DNA from: Bacillota bacterium | GTDB lineage: Bacteria; Bacillota; Clostridia; Christensenellales; SZUA-584 | Assembly: GCA_023397655.1 (NCBI GenBank) | Contig: JAEWTW010000057.1 | Location: forward strand, 179,856 to 243,855 | Direction of reading: 5' to 3' | Length of the DNA: 64,000 bases | Part shown: piece after piece, positions 52,090 to 60,403 of the stretch | How positions within the stretch are numbered: the first letter of the stretch is position 1 | Layout: each line of letters opens with the position of its first letter | Notes under the pieces: generated by a model | The model's database searches: none | What the model saw: only the letters and a program-made list of their open reading frames with translations | Told to the model about the DNA's origin: nothing | Made by a program: the position numbers and the translations under genes

Positions 52090-52212
52090 GGAAAATACCG
52101 TGAGGCATTTTCCTGATGGGATTCTCAAGGGGCGATGCCCCTTGAGCGGTGGTTCGGGGTCCCCGAAAAGACGAAGGCTTTTTGGGGTGATGGTTTGGAG
52201 GCAGAGCCTCCA
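52090..52212. repeat. Cluster of four hairpins, REP-like extragenic element
   Basis: Four inverted repeats stand in a row: GGAAAAT/ATTTTCC (52090-52113), CTCAAGGGGC/GCCCCTTGAG with a GAT loop (52124-52146), TTCGGG/CCCGAA (52153-52167) and TGGAGGC/GCCTCCA with an AGA loop (52196-52212). The style (GGGGC-loop-GCCCC, GGAGGC-AGA-GCCTCC) is that of dispersed extragenic palindromes. It lies downstream of malY on the minus strand and upstream of the GH13 gene. Nothing else was seen between 51901 and 52225. Confidence 0.6.
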
Positions 52213-52225
52213 CGGTCTTATAAAG

Positions 52226-53407
52226 CTATCTCAGATGCTCGTCAATCGCCTGAGCCAGCTGGTCCAGCGCCTGCTTGAGAACGGAACGCGGGCAGGCGAT
52301 GTTGATGCGCTGGAGGCCCTCGCCGCCTGCGCCGAACATCGTGCCGGCATCCAGCCACAGCTTAGCTTTGTGCACGATAAAATCGTCCAGCGTCTTGTCG
52401 GACAAGCCGAGCGCCGAGCAGTCCAGCCACGGCAGGTACGTGCCTTGCGTCTCCACAAGACGGATCTGCGGCATGCGCTCTTGCAGATCAAAACGCAGCA
52501 GGTTCAGGTTGCCCGTGAGATACGTTTTCAGCTCCTCCAGCCACGGTACGCCGTCCCGGTATGCGGCCTTGCACGCGATGATACCCATGATATTGAGCTG
52601 GCTGTAACCGCTCCGCACGGTCTCCTGCCGGAAACGGGTTCGCAGCTGAGGGTTGGGGATAAAAATATTGGATATCTGCAGACCTGCCAGATTGAACGTC
52701 TTGGAGGGAGCAGTGCAGGTGATGGATATGTCCGCGAACTCGGGCTTTAAGGACGAGAACACGTGATGCTGATGACCCGCGTACACGAAATCCGCGTGAA
52801 TCTCGTCGGAAATCACCACCACACCGTGTTTAACGCAGATGTTGCCTAACCGTGTCAGCTCGTCCCGCGTCCACACGCGGCCGACCGGGTTGTGCGGGCT
52901 GCACAGTATGAACAGCTTCACGCCGTGGTGGACGACTTTCTCCTCGAAGTCGCTAAAATCCATGCGGTAAGCGCCGTCCTCATAAACCAGCTGGTTGACG
53001 ATGAGCTTGCGTTCGTTGACGTTGATGGTTTCGGAAAACGGATAATACACCGGCTGCTGGATGATGACTGCATCACCCTTTTCCGTCAGGGCGCGTATCG
53101 CCGTCGCTATGGCGTACACCACGCCCGGCGTTTTCACCAGCCACTGAGGCTGTATGTCCCAGCTGAAGCGGGTGCGGAACCAATTATGCAGCACATCAAT
53201 GTAGTCCTCACGGCTCTCCGAATAGCCGAATATGCCGTGGCAGCTTTTCTCCACCAGCGCATCGGTCACGCAGGGAGGCGTGCGGAAATCCATATCCGCC
53301 ACCCACAGCGACAGCAGGCCCTCCGGTTTGCCGCGCCGCTCAGCAAAGTCGTACTTGATGGAGTCGGTATTGGTGCGTTCTATGATTTCATCAAAGTTGT
53401 AAGTCAT
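52226..53407 (-). CDS. MalY/PatB family PLP-dependent beta-lyase (aminotransferase fold)
   Basis: A protein of 393 residues of aminotransferase fold type I, MalY/PatB branch: SLWVADMDFRTPP, PVYYPF, CSPHNPVGRVW, SDEIHADFVY and the PLP lysine in APSKTFNLAGLQ. These enzymes cleave cystathionine or cysteine to release homocysteine or sulfide with pyruvate and ammonia. It follows a cystathionine gamma-synthase/lyase gene by 5 bp and an Rrf2 regulator, so together they would convert between cysteine and homocysteine. Confidence 0.92.
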   Translation of the reverse strand: MTYNFDEIIERTNTDSIKYDFAERRGKPEGLLSLWVADMDFRTPPCVTDALVEKSCHGIFGYSESREDYIDVLHNWFRTRFSWDIQPQWLVKTPGVVYAIATAIRALTEKGDAVIIQQPVYYPFSETINVNERKLIVNQLVYEDGAYRMDFSDFEEKVVHHGVKLFILCSPHNPVGRVWTRDELTRLGNICVKHGVVVISDEIHADFVYAGHQHHVFSSLKPEFADISITCTAPSKTFNLAGLQISNIFIPNPQLRTRFRQETVRSGYSQLNIMGIIACKAAYRDGVPWLEELKTYLTGNLNLLRFDLQERMPQIRLVETQGTYLPWLDCSALGLSDKTLDDFIVHKAKLWLDAGTMFGAGGEGLQRINIACPRSVLKQALDQLAQAIDEHLR

Positions 53408-53412
53408 CGTGT

Positions 53413-54549
53413 TCAGCCCTCCAAAGCCTGCGCCAGATCGGCGATCAGGTCGTCCGCGTTTTCCAGCCCCACCGACAAACGCAGCAGCCGGTCGTTGATG
53501 CCCTTGGCCTCGCGCACATCCTGCGGCACGTCGGCATGCGTCTGCAGCATCGGGTAGGTGATGAGAGATTCCACGCCGCCCAGGCTCTCCGCATACTGGA
53601 TGACACGCACCCGTTCGAGTATGCGAGACGCGGTTTCGGGCGAATCCACGTCAAATGATATCATGCCGCCAAAGCCGCTGGCCTGATGCGCAGACACAGC
53701 GTAGTCCGGATGATCCGGCAGACCGGGGTAATAAACCTTTTTGACGCGAGGCTGCACGCACAGCCATTGCGCGAGCTTCATCGCGCTCTGCTGCTGCCGT
53801 TCCAAACGCACCGCCAGCGTCTTGATACCGCGTATCAGCAGCCAGCTGTCGAAGGGGGAGAGGCATGCGCCCGTCGTCTTGTAGATGAAGCGCAGCTTCT
53901 CCGCGATACCGGCGTCAGATGTCACGAGAAAGCCCGCCAGCGTATCGTTGTGTCCGCCCAGATACTTGGTACCGCTGTGCGTGACGATGTCCGCACCCAG
54001 CTCCAGCGGCCGCTGAAAGTACGGGGTCAGAAACGTGTTGTCCACGATGAGCAGCAGCCCGCGCGCGCGGGTGAGCTGCGCCACCGCCGCGATGTCCGTC
54101 ACCTGCATCATCGGGTTGGTGGGCGTTTCCACGAAAACCGCCTTGGTACACGGCGTGATCTTTTCCTCAATCAACGCGACGTTCGACATGTTGACGAAAT
54201 CGAACTTCAGGCCGTTCTTCATCGAGATGTGGCTGAACAGCCGGTGCGAGCCGCCGTAGAGGTCGTCCGACGCGATGATGTGGTCGCCGGGGGAGAACAG
54301 CTCCATCAGCGCCGATATCGCCGCCATGCCGGTGGAAAAGGCCATCGCGTCCACGCCGTGTTCCAGCGCCGCCAGCGTCTTCTCCAAATGCTCGCGCGTG
54401 GGGTTCTGCAGCCGGGAATAATCAAAGCCGGTGCTCTGCCCGACGCCCGGATGCGCGAATGTAGCCGACTGGTAAATGGGAACACTGACAGAGCCGGTCC
54501 TGTCGTATTTATCACCGCTGCCATGTATACAGCAGGTATCTATATTCAT
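53413..54549 (-). CDS. Cystathionine gamma-synthase/lyase family PLP enzyme
   Basis: A protein of 378 residues from ATG 54549, which has AAAGGAG 6 bases upstream. Cys/Met metabolism fold: YSRLQNPTREHLEKTLAALE, DDLYGGSHRLF, VETPTNPMMQVTDI, and the PLP lysine in HSGTKYLGGHND. Motifs do not separate gamma-synthase (MetB) from gamma-lyase or O-acetylserine-using forms. It overlaps slightly in position with the end of the Rrf2 gene region (15-bp gap) and is followed by malY, so transsulfuration is the likely pathway. Confidence 0.92.
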   Translation of the reverse strand: MNIDTCCIHGSGDKYDRTGSVSVPIYQSATFAHPGVGQSTGFDYSRLQNPTREHLEKTLAALEHGVDAMAFSTGMAAISALMELFSPGDHIIASDDLYGGSHRLFSHISMKNGLKFDFVNMSNVALIEEKITPCTKAVFVETPTNPMMQVTDIAAVAQLTRARGLLLIVDNTFLTPYFQRPLELGADIVTHSGTKYLGGHNDTLAGFLVTSDAGIAEKLRFIYKTTGACLSPFDSWLLIRGIKTLAVRLERQQQSAMKLAQWLCVQPRVKKVYYPGLPDHPDYAVSAHQASGFGGMISFDVDSPETASRILERVRVIQYAESLGGVESLITYPMLQTHADVPQDVREAKGINDRLLRLSVGLENADDLIADLAQALEG

Positions 54550-54563
54550 CAAGAACTCCTTTA

Positions 54564-55010
54564 TCAAATGAAGAACATCAGGCTCTGGTCGGTGGTGTGC
54601 TTATCCGCTTCGTGAACAAGATCCTCCATCGAAACGCTGCTAAGCGCCGTTTTGACCACTTCATCCAGCGGAGAAAATACAAGAGCCTGCAGCGCGGCGT
54701 CGGTCTGGGGAGACTTTTTGCCCACCGTTTCCTCCGTCGTTTCAAAAAGCGTACCCTCCACGGCGGACAGCACATCGTAAACGCTGATCTGCCCCGGCAT
54801 TCGCGTGAGCATGTAGCCGCCCTGTGCCCCTTTGACTGAGGAGACAACGTTGCCGCGTTTCAGCAGGGAAAAAACCTGCTCCAGATATATCTTGGATATG
54901 CCGAGCTTCTCGGATATGCTGATGACCGTAATGCACTCGCCGTTACCGTACTGCTGCGCCATGCTGACCATCGCCGCCAGCGCATAACGTCCCTTGGCGG
55001 AAATTCTCAT
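54564..55010 (-). CDS. Rrf2 family transcriptional regulator (CymR-like)
   Basis: A protein of 148 residues with the Rrf2 winged helix: MRISAKGRYALAAMVSMA, ISISEKLGISKIYLEQVFSLLK and GAQGGYMLTR. The three closely spaced Cys that bind iron-sulfur in IscR or NsrR are missing, so it belongs with CymR-type members, which sense cysteine status through a partner enzyme. It is the first gene of the sulfur amino acid operon and probably controls it through the palindrome at 55026. Confidence 0.92.
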   Translation of the reverse strand: MRISAKGRYALAAMVSMAQQYGNGECITVISISEKLGISKIYLEQVFSLLKRGNVVSSVKGAQGGYMLTRMPGQISVYDVLSAVEGTLFETTEETVGKKSPQTDAALQALVFSPLDEVVKTALSSVSMEDLVHEADKHTTDQSLMFFI

Positions 55011-55025
55011 GTTCGCACCTCATTT

Positions 55026-55076
55026 CATACTTGGTATGTATGCTTTGATGATAGGCGATGAACGATGCGTTGTCAA
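55026..55076 (-). promoter_or_regulatory. Promoter and probable operator of the Rrf2 operon
   Basis: On the minus strand TTGACA (55076-55071), 17 bases, TATCAT (55053-55048). A perfect palindrome CATAC-CAA-GTATG (55038-55026) lies just after the predicted start, where a bound repressor would block transcription. Autoregulation is inferred from position. Confidence 0.65.
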
Positions 55077-55114
55077 TAGCCTATAATGTCAGTATGTGAT
55101 ATATAATTTGCATT

Positions 55115-55149
55115 AAAAAAGACGATCCACATGAACTGTGCAAATCGTC
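55115..55149 (-). terminator. Terminator of the small gene at 55173
   Basis: GACGAT and ATCGTC pair, with an inner CACA/TGTG stem, followed on the minus strand by six T. Confidence 0.7.
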
Positions 55150-55172
55150 CCGTCTGCTTTATATTTTTTTGA

Positions 55173-55364
55173 TTACACTTCGATGTCGAAATAAGTCGAA
55201 AGCAGCCTCTCCGTTGGGCTCTTGATGCTGTCAGTCACCTTTCCGTCCAGTGGTTTTGATGCTCGCTCCTGCGTTTTGCCGCTCAGATCCTTTTTGATGG
55301 CATCCAGCTGACTTTCGCCGATACGGCGCTGGAAATTAACCATCACATTATTATAAATTCTCAC
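55173..55364 (-). CDS. Small hypothetical protein
   Basis: A protein of 63 residues from GTG 55364, preceded by GGAGGGG 5 bases away, which is a strong site. It is basic in the first half and ends in STYFDIEV. It has no signal, membrane helix or recognised motif. It has its own terminator and stands alone between the sulfur and glycan operons, so it is likely real but its role is unknown. Confidence 0.55.
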   Translation of the reverse strand: MRIYNNVMVNFQRRIGESQLDAIKKDLSGKTQERASKPLDGKVTDSIKSPTERLLSTYFDIEV

Positions 55365-55491
55365 CGCTGCCCCTCCAGTGTTATGAGTCTGCTATATATA
55401 TCATCAACTTTCAGGGGTTTTAATCACTTTTTTTGATTTTTAAATGCTGATGGCTCTCTTTTTTTGCATTTTCATTAAAACTCTCATGGCA

Positions 55492-56808
55492 TCAGTCCTT
55501 GAGGAAGTGCAAATTTTCTCCTTTTCTGCAGAGCTCCACCAGCGTGTCGGCTGGTATATCGCACCATCCGGCAGCCAGTCTGGCAGGGTAATTCTCATAC
55601 CGACCCTTGCCGGATTTGGCAAAAAGGCAATCCCATTCGATGGTCTCATACCGAATCAGGCCATTGTCCTCCAGTAAGCGCCACAGAGTCGTGCCGGGAA
55701 GTGGGATGACGATGGCAAAGCTCACGCCGGTGAGTCCGGTCTCCCGAATCAGCTTAAAGCTCTGTTCCACGGTCTCTACCGTATCTCCGGGATATCCGAT
55801 GAGAAAGAAGGCGTACATGTCGATGCCCGCTTCTTTTGTCAGCAGCAACGCTTCTTGAACCTCATTCAGCGTGATCCGCTTATTCATCCTGTCCAGCATG
55901 GATTGATCGCCGCTTTCCACGCCATAGGAAATGTACCGGCAGCCCGTCCGTTTCATCTTTTCGAGCAAATCACGTTTTGTCCGGTTCACCCGGGTCAGGC
56001 AGCTCCAGGAAATGTTGAGGTTCTTGTCTATGAGCTTATCCAGCAGCTCGTTCGTGTGTTTGAAGTTTGAGGTGAAGGTGTCGTCGGAAAACCAGAAATG
56101 CTTGTATCCATAATTGCTGACGAGGTGCTCGATCTCCTCCGCAATTTTATCCGGCGACCGGTACCGGACCCGGTTGCAGATCACGCCCGACGCGCAATAG
56201 TTGCATCTGAACGGACAACCGCGGGAAGTAATGAGGTTGTACCTGTCATACAGCTCCATTTTTAAAAGATGATACGCAGGGAAGGGGAGGGAGTCCAGAT
56301 CATCGATCAGAGCTTCGCTGCCGGTTGACAACGCTTTGCCGTCCCGCATATACGTGATGCCTTGGATGCTGCCGGGATCAAGCCCCCTGTTAAGGCCGCT
56401 GACCAGATTGCAAAGCACCGTCTCGCCCTGTCCCCGGGCAATGAAATCGATATTCCCGCACGACTTTTCCAGCATATATTCGGCACAGGCTGTAGCGTGG
56501 TTGCCGCCCGCGACGACGAGTATCCCGCTGTCGAGCGCTTTGATTCTTTCGGCCAGCAGCAGCGTGGAGTTGTGCAGGGGGGAGAAGTTTGCGCTGATGC
56601 CGATCAGGTCGGGGTTAAACGACGCGATTCTTTCCATAACACCATCAGCGGACAGGTTTTCCGCGTTCGCGTCCGTTATCTCAACGAAATACCCGTTTTC
56701 TAGCAGCGCCGAAGCGATATACAGCAGGCCGACAGGCGGATCTTTTTGTATATCAAATTCAGCCCTCCAATTGAAGTTTGGCATGATGAGCTGTATTTTT
56801 GATATCAT
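55492..56808 (-). CDS. B12-binding domain radical SAM protein of the glycan operon
   Basis: A protein of 438 residues. The N-terminal B12-binding-type domain (1-140) includes PPVGLLYIASALLENG and VVAGGNHATACAEYML. The radical SAM core has the cluster motif TSRGCPFRCNYCASG near residue 193. A GESGDQSMLDRMNK-like substrate-activation segment (SYGVESGDQSMLDRM) and FLIGYPGDT follow. Members methylate or rearrange diverse substrates. It overlaps the downstream-named SDR gene by 4 bases and is the last gene of an operon with two sugar SDR enzymes and a glycosyltransferase, so a sugar or glycolipid is a likely substrate. This is inference. Confidence 0.85.
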   Translation of the reverse strand: MISKIQLIMPNFNWRAEFDIQKDPPVGLLYIASALLENGYFVEITDANAENLSADGVMERIASFNPDLIGISANFSPLHNSTLLLAERIKALDSGILVVAGGNHATACAEYMLEKSCGNIDFIARGQGETVLCNLVSGLNRGLDPGSIQGITYMRDGKALSTGSEALIDDLDSLPFPAYHLLKMELYDRYNLITSRGCPFRCNYCASGVICNRVRYRSPDKIAEEIEHLVSNYGYKHFWFSDDTFTSNFKHTNELLDKLIDKNLNISWSCLTRVNRTKRDLLEKMKRTGCRYISYGVESGDQSMLDRMNKRITLNEVQEALLLTKEAGIDMYAFFLIGYPGDTVETVEQSFKLIRETGLTGVSFAIVIPLPGTTLWRLLEDNGLIRYETIEWDCLFAKSGKGRYENYPARLAAGWCDIPADTLVELCRKGENLHFLKD

Positions 56809-57683
56809 GCGTGGGCCTTTCCCAGATAAGCACTGACAAATTCCGTGATCCCCTCGTCAAAGCCTATCTGCATTTTGTAGTCGAGCAAATCGCAAATCTT
56901 CCTGCTTGAGCCGGTAAGATTCAGCACCCTGTTATCCAAGTAAACGTAGTCGGGCTTATCGGTATTCAGTTTATCGCTGATGATACGGCAGATATCCAGA
57001 ATGGAGAGTGCGTCATCCCCGCAAACGTTAAACGTTCCGGTTATCTCCTGCGTAATGATTTGAAGGGCAATGCTGATGAAATCGGATATGTGGACAGGAT
57101 TGATCACCGGCCTGCCGTCTTTGTTCAGTATCACAGGGCTGCCATTCAATATTCGTTCCGTAAGCGTCGGTATCAGTCGGCCCGTTTGTCCCGCGCCGTA
57201 GGGGAAGAACGGCCTCAGTATTGTGACCTTCAATCTGTCGCCGCAGCTGCTGCAAAGCATTTCCGAGATATACTTCGACAACCCGTAACGGTTGAGCGGG
57301 TTGCACGTATCGGCCTCGGTAAAGATGGCATCTCCTTCTCCGTACACCGCACCGGAGGAGATATAGACAAAATGCCGGACCCCGTTACGGACAGCAAAAT
57401 CCAACAGCCGGGCTGTCGCCTTGATATTGATATTAAAGTACTGCTCCGTCGGAATGTGCTCGGCTGAGCCGACGATGGACGCGCAATGCACCAGGCACCC
57501 GATGCGCCTGTGGGAGAGCTGATTGCCCGGAAAATCGCTTGCGAGATCCCAGTGTACGTTATCGCAGGCGCTGTTCTCACTTCGACCGACATTGATACAG
57601 TCATGGCCGGCCGACAGCGCGGCAGTCAGGTTCTGTCCGATAAATCCCGTTCCGCCCGTCAGCAGCACGCTTTCTCTATCCAT
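56805..57683 (-). CDS. NAD-dependent sugar epimerase/dehydratase (SDR), gene 2
   Basis: A protein of 292 residues of the extended SDR family: nucleotide loop TGGTGFIGQNL (9-19), active-site YGLSKYISE (Tyr-x3-Lys, about 130-138) and FFPYGAGQTGRLIPT. It acts on a nucleotide sugar, as an epimerase, dehydratase or reductase. The motif details do not fix which. It overlaps the genes on both sides (4 and 8 bases), so the operon is tightly coupled. Confidence 0.88.
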   Translation of the reverse strand: MDRESVLLTGGTGFIGQNLTAALSAGHDCINVGRSENSACDNVHWDLASDFPGNQLSHRRIGCLVHCASIVGSAEHIPTEQYFNINIKATARLLDFAVRNGVRHFVYISSGAVYGEGDAIFTEADTCNPLNRYGLSKYISEMLCSSCGDRLKVTILRPFFPYGAGQTGRLIPTLTERILNGSPVILNKDGRPVINPVHISDFISIALQIITQEITGTFNVCGDDALSILDICRIISDKLNTDKPDYVYLDNRVLNLTGSSRKICDLLDYKMQIGFDEGITEFVSAYLGKAHA

Positions 57684-58647
57684 GAAACAGCACCTTTCTG
57701 TACCAGTCGATCGTTTCTCTGAGCCCGTCTGTCAGCTCCCATTTGGGTGCGTATTGCAGCATTTTTTTTGCTTTTTCAATACTGGGCATCCTGATCTCAA
57801 CATCCGTATAGTCCTTAGGAACGTACAGTATACGGGAGTCGCTTTCAGCGATCGTTTTGATCAGCTGCGCCAGCATGGATATGGTGATCGTATTCCTTGG
57901 ATTGCCGATGTTGAACGAGTTGCCGACCGCTTCATCCTTTTCGAGACAAAGCATCAAACCGTCGATAAAGTCGTCTATATAGCACCACGAGCGGATCTGG
58001 TCGCCATCCCCGTGAATGAGCATATCCTCGTTGTTGACCGCGCGAACCGCAAACTGATGGATGGCGCCTTCGCCCACCTGTCCGGGTCCGAAGATGTTGA
58101 AGGGCCGGATGGTGACGGCGGGCAGACCGTACATCTTATAATAGCTGTGTGTCAGATGCTCGCCGGCCAGCTTGCTGACTGAATAAGTCCATCGCGCTTC
58201 CCCGACAGGCTGCAGATTTGTCGTGGACGCTTCATCGACCTTGAACGCGTATGACCCGAAAACCTCTGAGGTGGAGATGTTGACGTATCTCTCGATGTCG
58301 TCGAGGTTTTCCCGCAACGCCTCAAGAAGGTTGTAGGTGCCGATCATGTTCACCCGCATCGTATCGGCGGGATTCTTTATTACAGTGTCTATACCTGCCA
58401 CGGCAGCCAGATGCACGACGATATCCGGCTTGAAGCTGCCAATGGTATCCCGCAGGCATTCGCTGTCCAGCACGTCTCCGTGAGCCAGCCTGACATTACA
58501 ACTGTCAAGCAGGCCGGTCCAGCGGATGGAATTTCTTTTGAAGTTGTCGTAGATCAACACGCTGTTGTCTTCATGCAGTGCGCTGCAGAGCTTTGTTCCG
58601 ATAAACCCGGCTCCGCCTGTCAGAAATATCTTCTTATCCTTAAGCAT
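57676..58647 (-). CDS. NAD-dependent sugar epimerase/dehydratase (SDR), gene 1
   Basis: A protein of 323 residues from ATG 58647, with AGGGGA 7 bases upstream. Extended SDR with TGGAGFIGTKL, HLAAVAGID, YSVSKLAGE (active site), RPFNIFGPGQVGEGAIHQF and GDGDQIRSWCYIDD. It resembles UDP-glucose 4-epimerases and the decarboxylase/dehydratase group. It is a second SDR paralog in the same operon, suggesting two successive steps on one nucleotide sugar. Confidence 0.9.
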   Translation of the reverse strand: MLKDKKIFLTGGAGFIGTKLCSALHEDNSVLIYDNFKRNSIRWTGLLDSCNVRLAHGDVLDSECLRDTIGSFKPDIVVHLAAVAGIDTVIKNPADTMRVNMIGTYNLLEALRENLDDIERYVNISTSEVFGSYAFKVDEASTTNLQPVGEARWTYSVSKLAGEHLTHSYYKMYGLPAVTIRPFNIFGPGQVGEGAIHQFAVRAVNNEDMLIHGDGDQIRSWCYIDDFIDGLMLCLEKDEAVGNSFNIGNPRNTITISMLAQLIKTIAESDSRILYVPKDYTDVEIRMPSIEKAKKMLQYAPKWELTDGLRETIDWYRKVLFHG

Positions 58648-58657
58648 CGTTTTTCCC

Positions 58658-59776
58658 CTAAAGTGATTTGTACAGCTCCAGCAGTTCACGGCTGTGTTTG
58701 CTGATGTCGTGATGTATCTCCACGAACTGCCTCGAGCGCTGCCCGATCTCCTGAAGGCTGTCCCTGTTCCTCAGCAGCCCTGTCAGGACCTGTTTTATGG
58801 TATCCGGGTTGGCCCGTATCAGGGGCAGCTCCGGCGGGTATTTATCAATCATGAAGTCGCTTAACCAGCACACCACCGGTTTGCCCAGCGCCATGTTCTC
58901 AATCGAGAACAGGCCGTACGAACCAACCAGCAGCTGGTCGATCACGATATCAGCCGACTGGTAGACCTTCTTGGCTTCCGGATAGGACATGCCCTGTACA
59001 AGTATGAAGTCAAAATCAAATTCGGTTTTGAGCTCCTCAATGGCTTTCAAAACATGCGCAGTACCCTTGATTTCCGGACTGGTGGGTGCGTGAACAATGG
59101 TCAGCTGCTTGTTTGGGAGAGCATCTGCGGGAATCTCAAATTCACGAATGTCGATGACAAGCGGTATGAACACCACACGCGAATAATAGTTCCTGACATA
59201 TTCATAAAGCTCCCGGTCACATACGGCACAGGTGTCGATCTGTTTTGAAAGGCGAGCCATCGTTCCCCGGATGGTATCCTCGCGCCAGACTTTCACCTTC
59301 ACATAGGGGTTGTTCTTAACAGCCTGGGAATATAGCCTGACATCCGAACCCCAATGGTGCATCAGAACTTTTTTATCCAGCTCGCGAAGCAGCGGCAGGT
59401 CGGAATTGTTCAGTGTCAGGGAGGTGCCAAAATGAAAGTGAAAGATATCATTCATAGAGATGATCTTGCAAGCCAGATCCTTAATGGCAGCGTGTTTATA
59501 AGCCCTGACGTTCAATTGAATATCGGCTTTATATTGCAAATACGTGGGATAATAATTAAGCGTATGAGCTGTGGCACCAAGTTCCTTGAGCCCCTGCGAC
59601 ATCGTGTGCATTTGATTTGCGATTTCCATTGTTCCATGAATGATCCGCAGGTTGCCGAAATCAACAGGCGGGATGCTGGGCTTAACATATTGGCCGATCG
59701 GATCGTTCAGCCTGTCTCTGCAATAGCTTTCAATTGCTGATGCGTCTGCTTTATTGGTATCTTCAGTATGAGTCAT
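58658..59776 (-). CDS. Glycosyltransferase (GT4-like)
   Basis: A protein of 372 residues, soluble. The C-terminal half has a GT-B donor site: LTIVHAPTSPEIKGT, ADIVIDQLLVGSYGLFSIENMALGKPVVCW and a terminal HDISKHSRELLELY helix. In the donor motif the usual first Glu is replaced, leaving one Glu (IEN). The N-terminal HFHFGTSL and HHWGSDVR motifs recall GT4 enzymes of surface glycans. It is the first gene of the operon. Its start codon lies in a possible hairpin (59767-59815). The acceptor is unknown. Confidence 0.85.
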   Translation of the reverse strand: MTHTEDTNKADASAIESYCRDRLNDPIGQYVKPSIPPVDFGNLRIIHGTMEIANQMHTMSQGLKELGATAHTLNYYPTYLQYKADIQLNVRAYKHAAIKDLACKIISMNDIFHFHFGTSLTLNNSDLPLLRELDKKVLMHHWGSDVRLYSQAVKNNPYVKVKVWREDTIRGTMARLSKQIDTCAVCDRELYEYVRNYYSRVVFIPLVIDIREFEIPADALPNKQLTIVHAPTSPEIKGTAHVLKAIEELKTEFDFDFILVQGMSYPEAKKVYQSADIVIDQLLVGSYGLFSIENMALGKPVVCWLSDFMIDKYPPELPLIRANPDTIKQVLTGLLRNRDSLQEIGQRSRQFVEIHHDISKHSRELLELYKSL

Positions 59777-59815
59777 AACAGGACCAACCTTTCACTACCA
59801 TGTATATGACTCATA
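59767..59815 (-). promoter_or_regulatory. Inverted repeat covering the glycosyltransferase start codon
   Basis: TATGAGTCATA (59815-59805 on the minus strand) and TATGACTCATA (59777-59767) are exact 11-bp reverse complements, 27 bases apart. The second arm contains the ATG of the glycosyltransferase and the loop contains its AAAGG site, so the fold would hide the start codon. The regulatory role is inferred. Confidence 0.4.
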
Positions 59816-59915
59816 AAAAAAAGTGTCACTTTCTCAGTTGGGGGAAGAGAGAAGGCACCAAGCCGCTAAAGAATTAACATGAAATTGCAGAATGCTTTGT
59901 TGCTCTGATTTGATA

Positions 59916-59945
59916 TTGACAAGGCCGCAGTTCATCTCTTATAAT
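59916..59945 (+). promoter_or_regulatory. Promoter of tRNA-Ser
   Basis: TTGACA (59916-59921), 18 bases, TATAAT (59940-59945), both consensus. Confidence 0.8.
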
Positions 59946-59965
59946 GTACTAGTTTCTGATCGCTT

Positions 59966-60059
59966 GGAGAAGTACCCAAGTTCGGCTGAAGGGGCTCCCC
60001 TGCTAAGGGAGTAGATCGGGGTAACCGGTGCATGGGTTCAAATCCCATCTTCTCCGCCA
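59966..60059 (+). tRNA. tRNA-Ser (anticodon GCU)
   Basis: 94 bases with CCA encoded. The acceptor GGAGAAG pairs with CTTCTCC. The anticodon stem CTCCC/GGGAG frames CT-GCT-AA, giving anticodon GCU, which reads AGC and AGU. A long variable arm and the T-arm GGGTTCAAATCCC confirm the serine class. Confidence 0.96.
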
Positions 60060-60067
60060 AAGAATAA

Positions 60068-60100
60068 AAGCCCGTAAACGCAGTGTTTACGGGCTTTTTT
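60068..60100 (+). terminator. Terminator of tRNA-Ser
   Basis: GCCCGTAAAC and GTTTACGGGC pair perfectly around GCAGT, then TTTTTT. The rest of the gap to 60404 shows no gene that I can support. Confidence 0.9.
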
Positions 60101-60403
60101 CATGTTCGGCAACCGAAAAGAGAATCCCTGCCAGCGAGTCGAAAGCGGTTCGACAAGGTATAAACTGTCTGCTGACAACCCTGCTGTGCGCAGAAAAAAT
60201 GATTCGGAATATTCCCGCATTTAATAATGTCTCCATCAAAATATGATTTCCAGAGTTTCACTTGCTGTATTTGCGATTATATTAAAAAGGGCTTTTTTAT
60301 TGGTGATAGCTCTCCGGCAGGCTGCTGATTATACGGCCAGACGATTAGGACGGGTCAGCAGAGCAGTCAATCGTATACTTCGACATCGTGAAGGAGGCGG
60401 CGC

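Noticed and set aside
56805..58647. The two SDR genes as the missing galE of the galT-galK operon
   Set aside because: They sit more than 12 kb away in a tight operon with a glycosyltransferase and a radical SAM enzyme, so a role in glycan synthesis is more likely; a side activity cannot be excluded.
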